Translations under genes and position numbers: made by a program
Shown here: in pieces, positions 1 through 9,128 of the stretch
Numbering within the stretch: position 1 is the stretch's first letter
How the letters are laid out: every line of letters begins with the position of its first letter
NCBI GenBank assembly: GCA_963210315.1
Contig: OY723271.1
Span: 682,001-746,000 of the forward strand
Direction of reading: 5' to 3'
Length of the DNA: 64,000 nucleotides
Source of the DNA: Rhynchopus euleeides
Taxonomy: Eukaryota > Euglenozoa > Diplonemea > Diplonemida > Diplonemidae
The notes under the pieces: generated by a model
The model's database searches: none
Seen by the model: the letters and a program-made list of their open reading frames with translations, nothing else
Told to the model about the DNA's origin: nothing

Positions 1-744
1 GAGAAGCTTGCTGTGCTGCTGAAGACCGTCGGTTCTGAGGCGCTTCAGGACATGCTGACGGAGTTCGTCCGTGCCGCGGCGCCGGTAAGAGCCGCTTTGT
101 CGCGGTACAGCAACGCGCAGGCACCCGGGACGGTTGGATCGGCGACGATCTACGCGGAGGTGGAGGAGCTGATCGACATCCTCCAGAGGGCGAGCACGGG
201 GGATGGACTCGCAGCCCGCGTGTCCAAGACCTTCTACAACGGTCTGCAGAGCCGGTGGCGCGAACCCTCGGAAACGGGCCGGGGGTTCTACCTCTCTGTG
301 CGCCAGCTGACTCCGGAGGGGTACGAGACCCTGGAGATGCTGGATGACCTGCTGCCACGCGAAGACCTCGGCAAGCACATCGGCTTCGACGTCACCGCGC
401 CCATGTACCAGGCGTACACTTCGGCAGTGTCGGAGCACGAGGTCGGCTCAGAGAGGGTATTCTGGAAACGCCAGCTTACCAACGAGACGCTCAAGCCTCT
501 TGCTGAGCGTGTGTTGTTTCTCCTCACCTTGCCCCCTTCCTGCACAGCACCTGACAGCGCACTCTCTGTCATGATGCAAGCCATCCCCGTGTGCCGGAGT
601 GCTATGTCCCGCGACTCCCACGCAAAGCTCTCGCTCTTGGCCATCAATCAAGATGTGCGAGGTGCGTACGGCAAGGAGTGTGGCTTCCGGCGGACATTCC
701 CGTCACTCCGTGTGAATGACGCTGAGAGTGACGATGAGGAGTGA
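1..744 (+). CDS. hAT-family transposase, C-terminal part (5' end outside window)
   Basis: The frame is open from base 1, so the gene begins upstream; an internal GTG at 13 is not a convincing start. The stop is TGA at 742-744. About 247 residues are visible. The last third has the pattern of the hAT C-terminal dimerisation domain: a Trp-containing stretch (VFWKRQ), then LKPLAERVLFLLTLPPS, a serine-rich segment, an Arg/Ser-rich helix and the hydrophobic LSLLAINQDVR, where hAT proteins normally have the final LLFIN-like block. The catalytic DDE region is not in the window. The tail is acidic (ESDDEE). It is one of only two real coding signals on the plus strand, both mobile-element derived. A domesticated hAT gene is an alternative that cannot be excluded. 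The family call rests on pattern only. Confidence 0.6.
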   Translation, partial: EKLAVLLKTVGSEALQDMLTEFVRAAAPVRAALSRYSNAQAPGTVGSATIYAEVEELIDILQRASTGDGLAARVSKTFYNGLQSRWREPSETGRGFYLSVRQLTPEGYETLEMLDDLLPREDLGKHIGFDVTAPMYQAYTSAVSEHEVGSERVFWKRQLTNETLKPLAERVLFLLTLPPSCTAPDSALSVMMQAIPVCRSAMSRDSHAKLSLLAINQDVRGAYGKECGFRRTFPSLRVNDAESDDEE

Positions 745-2426
745 TTTGTCCGGCACAGTGTGTGCGTCCGTGTGTGTGTATATCGTATTCCTTGCTGTCT
801 GTGTCTGACGTCTTGTTCTGCAGCTGTGAGACGTCGTATGATGCTGATTGCCCTCCGATGCCATCAGCTGCTTTGGAGTCACGAGGGTATTGTGGCTCCC
901 TTCGGAGGTTGTTGTTGCAGTGCATGTACTGCTTTTGTGTTTGTAGTTTGCCGGATCAGAAAGTCAGGAGAAGCGAATCGCGCGGCGCCCCAGCCCCAGA
1001 CCCCAGCCCCTGCCACTTGCCACTTGTGTGCTGCCTTCGTGTGTGCGCCTGTGCCTCCCTGTTCTGCATTTGGTTGCCCTCGCGGGTATCACGATACAGA
1101 GCAGTCCACCCCCTCCCCCCCCCAAAAATCGTTCGCATCATCTTGGCGCCCATTCCTTCCACTTTCTGTGGATGTGTTTGGTATTTCCGAACGGAATTTT
1201 CCAGCGTCAAGACTGATACCTCGCCGTTTTCGAGTCAGTCACTTCCACCGCCGCTGCGATTTGCGTACCGGTAGTTGTGCAGAAATGCTAACATTTAATT
1301 TGCTCTGTGGAACCTGGACTGCACCTTCTGGGATGTGAGTCTGTAGATAGTTGGACAGTTGCAGTACCCATCTGTTAGAAAGCTGAAAGGAACCTTGTCG
1401 GGCGATCAAGGACGACTGAGGGTTCAGTTTGAGTTTAATGTGGTCCAAGGGTACAACAGATATCACTGCTTGCAGATCCCTCTTGCTTGTCCCTCTGGTA
1501 ACTTCCAACGGCTCAAACTCCTCGACTTCCTTGGGTGGGCATTTGCCATACCTGACGTAAAACAGTGATGCTTCGTGCTAGTGGTGAACCTGACGTTAGT
1601 AAAGGAAGGGTGCTGCGGCTGTCCACGAGGGGCTCTGATGCCTCCTCACGGTGCCTGGTTGGTCGGTTCAGGTGAAACAGAGCAAATTTAGTGTTAGGGG
1701 GATGCCTCTGGTCAAGGCCTTTTCACAAAAATTGACCCACGGCGCCGAGTTGGGCCGTTGGTTCCTGGTTGTAGCTCGGTCTACGCCAGGTTCCACACCC
1801 CGTCATCGCAAAACGTACGCATACACAGAGGCAAAACACAACAGCCTCTGTGGTACGGGAGCATGGCGGGAGGAAATTTTGCCTTTTGGTCAAATAGGCA
1901 CCCTTTTGTAATCACTTGACCCGCAGGGTGGCTGAGTCTTATCAGACAGGCCGACCTACATGTTGATCAGTGGAACCACACAACCTGTTCAACCTGCCCC
2001 CGGGGTGGCTGAGTCCACCCCTGCCGTAGCGTAAGATAAGCCTACGTCGACCCTCGTCGTCCTCTTCGTCGTCCTAGGACTGTGGAGTTCAGCAACCAGG
2101 AGGATGCGGAACTGCTGTGAGCTGCACACTCTCTTGACACACCTGCACGTATCTGCGTTACACTCGTGGTAACCCCGAACCCTGTATTTATACAGGAGAC
2201 TTCCATCTGGGACAGTTTCTGTTCCAGATGAGCTTTGACAGTGGTAGCCATCTTTGCTATGGAGCCATCGTCATTGCTATCGTCGTCACTCGGACCCATG
2301 AGCAGTGGATACAATTGGTGTGGAAGGAGAGGGTGCGGTTCTGGATCAGCAGGTCTGAATCTGAAACTGGGGACTGAAAGCCATAGGTCTGAGATGACCT
2401 CGGTCCAAGCGACCTGAGACTGAGAA
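745..2426. other. Non-coding region after the hAT gene, with an imperfect inverted repeat
   Basis: No supportable gene. An imperfect inverted repeat of about 33 bp lies at 1287-1319 and 1666-1698 (core AATTTGCTCTGT against ACAGAGCAAATT), enclosing about 350 bp. The phrase GGGTGGCTGAGTC occurs at about 1926 and 2003. It could be a small TIR element or hAT terminal sequence. No target duplication was identified. Confidence 0.35.
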
Positions 2427-2550
2427 CCCCCGGGATTCCCGGCCGGACCCGGCCGGGATTTCCCCGGGATCCCGGCCGGGATTTCAAAATCCCGGTCCCG
2501 GGCCCGGAATTTCCGGGCCCGGCCGGGGTTTCCCGGGATCCTGCCGGGGG
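2427..2550. repeat. CCGGG/CCCGG palindrome-rich block
   Basis: About 120 bp built from variants of CCCGGGATTTCC and GGCCGGGATTT, dense in CCGG and CCCGGG palindromes. It can fold on itself many times. On the minus strand it reads as a Gly-Pro-rich open frame, which is a composition effect and not evidence of a gene. Confidence 0.6.
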
Positions 2551-3335
2551 GCAAACCGTGGTCAAAAACGTGTTTCTCAAAATTTGGCCAATGTTTCCCC
2601 CAGTAGACCCCCCCTAGGGGGGGGGGGGAGAGGGGGGGTCTTGGGGTGGGTGGGTGGGGTGTGGAAGGAGGTGGCAATGCAACACCAAACAAGCCGTGAG
2701 GAATATGGAGCCCCCTCCCCACCCCCACCCCCCTTCCCGATTTTTTTTGCCATTCTTTATTATTGTTGTTGATTTTGTGTTTTATTTGGGGGGAGGAGGG
2801 GGGCATCAGGCCGATCCAACACAGCGTGTCGGAGGCTACGATCGCCAGAAGGCGCTGTACTCTCGTGACGTTGCTTTCCTATTCTTCGAAAAATATAAAA
2901 AGGGGGGGGGGGGGGAAATGGTGCCCCTGAAAAACCTTCTCGGGACTACGTAAGAACTACGTAAATTGGCCTTTTCAGGGGCACCAGGAAATGTTCTTTT
3001 CTTTTGGAAATCGACAACCACCCGCCTTGACGTGCGGAACGGCCCAGTGCGGTGGCGTAACACAGTTTCCCGTTTTGCTTTGACACCGACAACAATGTAG
3101 CCCTGACATATGAGATGATCAGACCAAGGAGGGGTGCGGCGTGGCTCTCCCCCTTTATTGTGTAGTGCAGAGCCAGGGGATAAGATAGGTCTGGTTTTCC
3201 GGTTTTCAAAACCAGGGTTTCCCGGTTCCCGGTTTTCTGGAAAAAAAAAAAAGGTCGATCTCATTTTTGGCGGGTTTTTTTGTGACTTTGGGACAGTAAA
3301 ACAGTCAGAAAAAACGCCATAAAAAAATAGAAAGT
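2551..3335. other. Low-complexity non-coding DNA with G-rich tracts
   Basis: No gene seen. It contains G-rich runs (2618-2660, 2902-2915) and the phrase GACCCCCCCTAGG-like at 2602-2616, which resembles the terminus of the long-TIR element described at 5042-6189. The 68-bp MITE at 2919-2986 is annotated separately. Confidence 0.5.
2919..2986. mobile_element. 68-bp MITE, TIR TGGTGCCCCTGAAAA, 5-bp target duplication GGAAA
   Basis: The left end TGGTGCCCCTGAAAA and the right end TTTTCAGGGGCACCA are perfect inverted repeats of 15 bp. Directly outside both ends is GGAAA (2914-2918 and 2987-2991), a target-site duplication. The interior holds two copies of CTACGTAA. The same 12-bp TIR bounds the 990-bp element at 28899-29888, which also has a 5-bp duplication. 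This is therefore a deletion derivative or minimal member of that family. The superfamily is not assigned. Confidence 0.85.
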
Positions 3336-3440
3336 GACCCCATCGTGATCCGCACAGAGCTCAAATAGTCCAAAGAAGGCAGAGAAGCGGAGAAGAAAAA
3401 ATGGACCTAGCGGGTGGCCCGGTGGGGCCCGGTGGGTGGT
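3336..3440. repeat. Diverged copy of the ~180-bp GACCCCAC repeat
   Basis: The stretch from TGACCCCATCGTGATCCGCA through CAAATAGTCCAAAGAA matches the start of the tandem units at 31716-32560. It is followed by a GGTGGG-rich segment in the same relative position. It shows that the unit also exists dispersed, 28 kb from the array. Confidence 0.55.
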
Positions 3441-3609
3441 GATGCCCTCGTCATGCAGGCCTCTTCTGTTTTGAAGGTGCACACATGGTGGACTCCAGCC
3501 ACCCTAGCGAGTGTCTAAGAGGGAGTCTAAGACTGCAGTCTGTACTGGAGACGGGAGTCTATTTTCCAGCTAATTTACGACTCCCGCTAGTTGAGACTCA
3601 TGGGAGACA

Positions 3610-3659
3610 CACGGTGTACTCCAGCGGAGGTAGGGTAACCTCCGCTGGAGTTCACCGTG
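3610..3659. repeat. 22-bp-arm hairpin
   Basis: Arms 3610-3631 and 3638-3659 are inverted copies with one mismatch (CACGGTG..CCAGCGGAGGT against its complement) around a 6-base loop. No T-tract or gene end is adjacent, so a terminator role is not supported. Confidence 0.7.
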
Positions 3660-4082
3660 TCGTCTGCCTCTGTGCAGCGTCACTCGGTGCCATCGAATAC
3701 ATGGCGACAGCCCACCAACTCGAGACAGATCTGCTTGTCTGGAGGGCTGAGACGAGAACACGAACGACTTTCAAGCAATCTTGAAGGTCGCCAAGCCTAT
3801 TGGGGGCAACTAACAGATGAGATTTGTTTGTTGCCTGTCGTCACAGCTAGGTGCCCATTTCCTCGATAACGGAATGTGTGCAGAGATCTCGTGGACCCTT
3901 TGGCCATTCTGTCGTGCACCCACTCCACCCACAACGCACACCTGTCACGAGTGGTCGCTCCCCCGTCCTCCTCCACCCTGAAGGTTGAACCCTCAAGGAC
4001 CAGTGATCTCCTGCTGGCCGGGCTGCGATACAGCGAAGCCTTCCTACTTACAAGCGAATCCAGACTGTAGGGAACAGATGAT

Positions 4083-4133
4083 CACTACCGTGGCCTCCGG
4101 CGGCTGGGGGGCTCCGCCCCCCAGACCCCCCTG
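4083..4133. repeat. GC-rich hairpin repeat (GGGGGGCTCCGCCCCCC family), single unit
   Basis: About 50 bp reading ACTACCGTGGCCTCCGGCGG, then GGGGGGCTCCGCCCCCC and AGACCCCCC. The central part is a near-perfect hairpin. Paired copies of the same unit occur at 23288-23530, 24745-24977 and 43748-43980. Confidence 0.75.
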
Positions 4134-5039
4134 CGTAAAAAAATTGCACCAGACCGGTTTTTTGGCCGAGAGTCCAAACTTTCAAAGCAGCTGCTGCGCC
4201 TGCCCCACCAAGCAGCCTCAGTACGACAGGACGCGCGCAGGCACCGGGCCCTCTCAGATTCTGGGAGGGTTTGCGCGGGTCGCGCGCGCCGAAGGCGCGC
4301 GCGAAAAATTTTCAAAACCAGAAAAACCGGAAAACGGCGCCAGAAAAAAAGTCTATCTTATACCCTGTGCAGAGCGCACAGAGCAAAAAAAAAGAAACTC
4401 CGATGCAGCATCTGCTGTCACGCGGCAGGGGGAGTGGCGCGTCGAAACCGACGCTTGGCCTTGATGACCTTCACTGTGCATTTTTTTATCGCACAAACAC
4501 TCACACGTTAAGCTTATTGCGGAGTGCAGGTTCGCACCGAGCGAAGCCCTGATGCTGCATCTGCCGTCGTGCACCCACTCACACGCACACACTCAGATAG
4601 AGTGACAGGCATGGGTGGGCTTGTGCAGCACCACGCGGCATCACCATCTGCCAGAACTTCATCCGGTAGGGGGGTGAGTGGGGTGGGGGGGGGGGGGAAT
4701 GGGGGGAAGGAAGCACATCAAAACCGCCTGCCCTAATTTAACAATGCACGGACAAACTCCCCACCCCTCCCACCCCCCACCCCCCTTCCGCCGAATTCCG
4801 AAAAAAAATACCCCCCCCCCTCCCCCTTTTCAAAGAGAGAGAGAGAGGTGGGAAGAGAGGAAACGGCAACAAAAGAACACCAAAGTCCGATATGTACAGG
4901 GGCACCAGGGCAGTTTGCAATTTTTCCAGATATTTTTTTTTGTGACGGACGATCACACGACTCACTCACGGGGGGCGGAGGGGTGGGGGGGTGATAGGTA
5001 AGAAAATCTGTTTGCTTTTTTGAAAAGGGGGGGGGGGGG
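4134..5039. other. Non-coding region with poly-C/poly-G tracts
   Basis: No gene. It holds a GC-only hairpin (GCGCGCGCCGAAGGCGCGCGC at 4283-4303 or close), a twice-repeated GATGC.GCATCTGC.GTC phrase (about 4402 and 4549), and a solitary AGGGGCACCA near 4898-4909 that matches the TIR of the 68-bp MITE. The right part is dominated by C and G homopolymers. Confidence 0.45.
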
Positions 5040-5041
5040 TA

Positions 5042-6189
5042 GGGGGGGTCAAATGCCACCCTTTTACGTGGACAAACACGATTTTTCAAAAAACCGGCGC
5101 AGAGGCCCCAAAGCCCCCGTAAACCCTCCAAACCCCCCCAGATCGGTCCGGAAACCCATCGAACCCCACTTTTCCACCATTCCGGGCACCTCAGGTGCCC
5201 GAATTGGGGTACCTAAATTTTGTGCCACCGTTTGGTACCGGACAGTGCCACTGTGTGGGAGGTTGGAAAAGAAAATGCCCCAACACACCACATCTGAGGG
5301 TTGCAATGCATGTTGCTTGCCAACCACGTCATCCGGTGGGTGTCAGGCGCTATGTAGGTGGCATTAGCCAGGTCTTCGATGAGTTCTGGCTTGTATATGT
5401 ACCTCCCTGCCACCATGCACCGGGAGGCTGCCTGTAGGTACGGAACAAGTCCAGATGGTCGTGTGATTCCTGTGCAGCAGTGCTCCACAACCGGGATGTG
5501 TTGACAACGACTGTTGCAACACGAGCTGTACATTCCGGGAACACACGAAGTGCGCTGTCGTGGTACCCATTGTGCCAGAATTGGTAGTTGCTGCGGTCTA
5601 CTTTGCCTGGCCCAAGAGCACTGGTACTGAACGGTGCAATATGCGTGGCGAGGTGAATGCAACGGAAGGGCGCAAAGTCAATACAGCTCTCGGATGGCGG
5701 GTGGTGGTGCCACTAGTGTGTGACGTTCACTCGAGGATACAACGCATCACAATGAATCAGCAACCGTGGACCGAGTACAATACGCTCTCTGTGGCTGGTG
5801 TGGGGGACAAAGGCAGTGCCTGTGCCGCAGGCAGGGAGGTACATATACAAGCCAGAACACATCGAAGACCTGGCTCATGCCACCTACATAGCGCGTGACA
5901 CCCACCGGATGACGTGGTTGGCAAGCAACATGCATTGCAACCCTCAGATGTGGTGTGTTGGGGCATTTTCTTTTCCAACCTCCCACACAGTGGCACTGTC
6001 CGGTACCAAACGGTGGCACAAAATTTAGGTACCCCAATTCGGGCACCTGAGGTGCCCGGAATGGTGGAAAAGTGGGGTTCGATGGGTTTCCGGACCGATC
6101 TGGGGGGGTTTGGAGGGTTTACGGGGGCTTTGGGGCCTCTGCGCCGGTTTTTTGAAAAATCGTGTTTGTCACCCCCATTTGACCCCCCC
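5042..6189. mobile_element. 1148-bp non-autonomous element with ~360-370-bp terminal inverted repeats, TA target site (copy 1)
   Basis: Left arm 5042-5411 and right arm 5830-6189 are inverted copies, nearly identical by eye apart from a 10-bp length difference near the tips. Both tips read GGGGGGGTCAAATG and both are bordered by TA (5040-5041 and 6190-6191), as expected for Tc1/mariner-type integration. The 418-bp centre has no recognised gene. Each arm contains a further hairpin (GGGCACCTCAGGTGCCC). A second copy of exactly the same length lies inverted at 27682-28829. Open frames inside are small and mirror each other because of the palindromic arms. It is probably a foldback or MITE-type element mobilised in trans. 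Confidence 0.85.
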
Positions 6190-6191
6190 TA

Positions 6192-7116
6192 GGGGGGGGG
6201 GGGGGGGGGAGCGCTCCATTTCAAAAAAGAGTTTACGAGAAATCAGCTATGCATGGCAGGGGCGCTGCTTCCCTGAGGGTCATTCAAACCCCGCATACCG
6301 GGCGGAGGGGTGGGGGATGCGGTAGCGGCAAGCAATGGGAAGAGGGGTCGGGAGGTAGGCATAGGTCATGGCGCTTCTGCTTTATGAGATATTTCTGAGG
6401 AAACCCCCAAGCTTGGCACCATCTGTGTCCCCAACGACAGTTGGGGGGGGGGGGGGGGGTGGCGTGATGGGTGGGCATGTATCCCACAATACACATCACC
6501 CCTCCTCCCAACCCACCCCCCCCCCCCCACAGAGTATTCAAGTTGTTCAAATTTGTTTGTGCGCCAACCCCGGGCAAAACAAAAGCAACTCCGCAGTCTG
6601 ATAAGTCCTTCCCCTTCCCCTCCTCCTCCCCCCCCCCCGCCCCCCCCCCCATGCCCAGAATAAGAAAGATCAAAATGCACCGAAGAACGCACCGTGTTCG
6701 GCACCCCCTCCCCCCGCAACCCCCATGCCCCCCCCCCCCTCCCACCACAGGCCAGGCGTTGCAGTGACACAGGGTGTCCCCTGCCCCCCCCCTCCCCCCC
6801 CCCCCAAGAAGAAAAGAGATGTTTTCTTCTTCTTACGCCCCCCACCCTCCCACGGCATGACATAACAGAACGACGGATGGGGAAGGGGGAGGAGGAGGAG
6901 GAGAAGGGGGTCGGTGGCGAAAGGAGGAAGAGAAAAGGGAAGGGGAAGGGTGGTGACAGAACAGAAAAAAAGAAGGGGTGGGGTGGGTGGGTGGGTACTG
7001 CTTGCAGATCTCTCCCTTCATCCAATCCACCCCCCCCCCCTATCCCCCATCCCCGAGAAAAAATATAGAATCTCCCTCCCCCCCCCCCTCTGCTTCCCCT
7101 TTGTTTTCCCTCCTCC
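6192..7116. other. Low-complexity C/G homopolymer region
   Basis: More than ten runs of 8 or more C or G, plus GGA/GAG-rich stretches. The long open frame on the minus strand here (6366-7307) is proline/glycine-rich throughout and has no conserved feature. No gene is supported. The 3' UTR of the gene at 7117 would lie at the right edge. Confidence 0.55.
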
Positions 7117-7938
7117 TCACGCAAGCCACTCGAGGAACGGGTCATTCGACTCTGGCTCTGAATCGGCGTCGGGGAAGAAGTCAAAATCGGTGGGGGACTC
7201 GAGCCAGGGCCGGGACTGGCTCGCCTCCACGCGCGCCACATCGGCCGTCCCCAGCACCTCGGAGTCGCCCTGCAGGTGGGGGGCGGCGTGGGCAAGAGAG
7301 TCCGCATTCTGCTTCACAGCAGCGAGGACAACCTCGCGGTCGGACTTCAGCTGGTCGGAGGCGAACCTCAGGAGGATTCCGTTCTGCGACACGGCGGCCA
7401 GAGCGATTTCCCGGTCGGCACGGCAGCGGGAGGAGGAGATGGAGTACGCATGCCAGGACAGCTGCACGGCAGCCAGGACGAGGCTGCGGTCATCCCGCAA
7501 CCGCTCGGATGCCTCGCAGAGCGCGGTGCCATCGAGGGCAATGGCTGCAGAGACAACCTCGCGGTTGTCGCGGATGACGGCGTCTGCGTCACGCAGTGCA
7601 GTGCTGCCTTCGATCTGCAGTGCAGCGGTGACGATCTCCGCTTCCCGCCTGGCCCACTCCGGGCAGTCCTTCAGCCTACGCCTCCCATCGCGCAAGCTCT
7701 CGACAATCGCAGCGAAGCTGCACGTCACATCGATCCGATCCCCCGCCTCGAGGGCGGTGTCCTGCACCTTCACCGAGTCGCGCCCCGCCAGGGGCACCCC
7801 CTTCACAGCCAAGGAGAGGCACTCCCGGTCGATGCCTGTCCCCTCCACCACCCTGCCTGCGATGTGGCCCATTGTTGCCTCCTCGTCGATCTCCAAAGCG
7901 GCACAGCGACCACCAGGCAGGTGCAGGCACACTTCCAT
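7117..7938 (-). CDS. Ubiquitin-like N-terminus plus DUF4116 repeats
   Basis: 273 residues, ATG at 7938, stop TGA at 7117-7119, one exon. Residues 1-72 look like a ubiquitin-like beta-grasp: MEVCLHLPGG start, hydrophobic alternation, then SLAVKGVPLAGRDSVKVQD and LEAGDRIDV. From about residue 90 come four to five repeats of about 35 residues with the DUF4116 signature (DREVVLAAVKQN..SLAHA; DNREVVSAAI; DREIALAAVSQNG). The C-terminus is acidic and aromatic (DFDFFPDADSE). DUF4116 repeats are of unknown molecular function and are common in protist genomes. The N-terminal module resembles the N-terminus of the two beta-propeller genes at 18128 and 20099. The DUF4116 call is strong, the ubiquitin-like call moderate. 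Confidence 0.8.
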   Translation of the reverse strand: MEVCLHLPGGRCAALEIDEEATMGHIAGRVVEGTGIDRECLSLAVKGVPLAGRDSVKVQDTALEAGDRIDVTCSFAAIVESLRDGRRRLKDCPEWARREAEIVTAALQIEGSTALRDADAVIRDNREVVSAAIALDGTALCEASERLRDDRSLVLAAVQLSWHAYSISSSRCRADREIALAAVSQNGILLRFASDQLKSDREVVLAAVKQNADSLAHAAPHLQGDSEVLGTADVARVEASQSRPWLESPTDFDFFPDADSEPESNDPFLEWLA

Positions 7939-8695
7939 TAAAGGGGGGTGGGGAGGGGTGGTTGGGGAGAGAGAGGGGGGAGAGGGAGCGTGTGTGTTGT
8001 GTTGTGTGGTGGTGCCGGGGCTCGAATGGGAGCAGCGATCCCCAGCAGGTCAAAAGATGTTTTGAGTGAGTGGGTGAGAGAGAGAGAGAGAGAGAGAGAG
8101 AAAGGGACACCAAGGGTCCGTGCCTGTTCAATAAACCACCCTCTGCGTTACGACGCCACTTGGGGTGGTTGGGCAGAGCCGGACCTGGTCAGAATTGGCT
8201 AGGTGGCGAAGAAGAGAAGAGAGTGATGCTGGGTAGGGAGAAGGGAGGTGTGGTGTGGTGTGATGGGATAACGACCCGTGCGCTGATGTCGTGTACGCGC
8301 AGTTTCCCTGAGGGGGGGGGTGTGTGTGTGTGTGGCGTGGCGATGCGGGGGGCGTGGGTGATGCGGTGCGTTTCGAAAGAAGAGCTGATGTGCACAGCAA
8401 CCCTCCCCGTACCCCCATACCCCATGCCAGCTGTATGCAGTCAGACGGGAGGGTGGGCAGTTCTGTGCGGGGGTGGACTCTGCGAGCTTACTGGATGTGG
8501 ATTTCCTCCCTTTTGGAAGTACTGTTTTCTAGAAACTTAGAAGCGAAACGGCAGGGGTGAGACAGCTTCGGGGAAAAGCCCGCATCCGCACACACAGAAC
8601 AGGCAACACGCAAACCGGCGCGGTGGTGCCCACATGCATGCATTAAAGAAAACTTGCAGAGCAGAACACGCACATGTGAATAATTCCAACGGGGG

Positions 8696-8788
8696 CTTTC
8701 GCTCGGAAATGCAGAAGGGTGAGAGGCCTCACAATGTAGGGCGCAGCAGTGACTGCAGCACTGACGACACTTTGACACAGAGCTAGGG
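8696..8788 (+). repeat. ~80-bp CCTTCGC interspersed repeat, copy
   Basis: Begins CTTTCGCTCGGAAATGCAGA and ends in GACACAGAGCTAGGG. It shares order and wording with the copies at 8829, 10683, 19562 and 41493. It is intergenic. Confidence 0.55.
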
Positions 8789-8828
8789 CCCCCCGACATA
8801 CCGCAAGCAAACGGTATTGGATTGGAAG

Positions 8829-8907
8829 CCTTCGCTTAGAAGTGCAGAAAGGCGAGCTGCATCACATGAGAGGAGACCAGCTGACACAGTGTGGCACAGA
8901 GCAGAGG
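8829..8907 (+). repeat. ~80-bp CCTTCGC interspersed repeat, copy
   Basis: CCTTCGCTTAGAAGTGCAGA at the left and CACAGTGTGGCACAGAGC at the right, the clearest consensus-like intergenic copy. The same phrases occur on the minus strand at 41493-41575 in a kinesin intron. Confidence 0.65.
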
Positions 8908-9128
8908 CACCCAACTGGTTTTGACAGCCGCGTCGCAGGCATGACCAGTGTGCCCACACCGCCCCACACGCTACCCCCTCAAAAATTTCCGGAAAAGAAG
9001 CGTTGCTGTGCCACGAGCACTACCACCCGCGGGGGCGACACACCAACCCCCCCCCCCCTCCCTTGGGATCTCTGAGGTGGAAACCACGTGAGCATTCCAT
9101 GTAACCACTCCACCCCCCACCACCCCCA

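Larger units (their letters stand above)
7939..9128. other. Non-coding region between DUF4116 and SHIPPO genes
   Basis: No gene seen. It includes a (GA)n microsatellite at 8076-8102, a (GT)n run near 8321 and two copies of the ~80-bp CCTTCGC repeat (8696-8788 and 8829-8907). The region just above 7938 should contain the promoter of the DUF4116 gene, but no clear element was recognised. Confidence 0.45.

Noticed and set aside
2042..2806. A 254-codon minus-strand open frame with Gly-Pro repeats
   Set aside because: Reads through the CCCGGG palindrome block and G runs; a composition artefact.
6366..7307. A 313-codon minus-strand open frame
   Set aside because: Pro/Gly/Ser low complexity created by C and G runs; no conserved pattern, and it overlaps the true DUF4116 gene.
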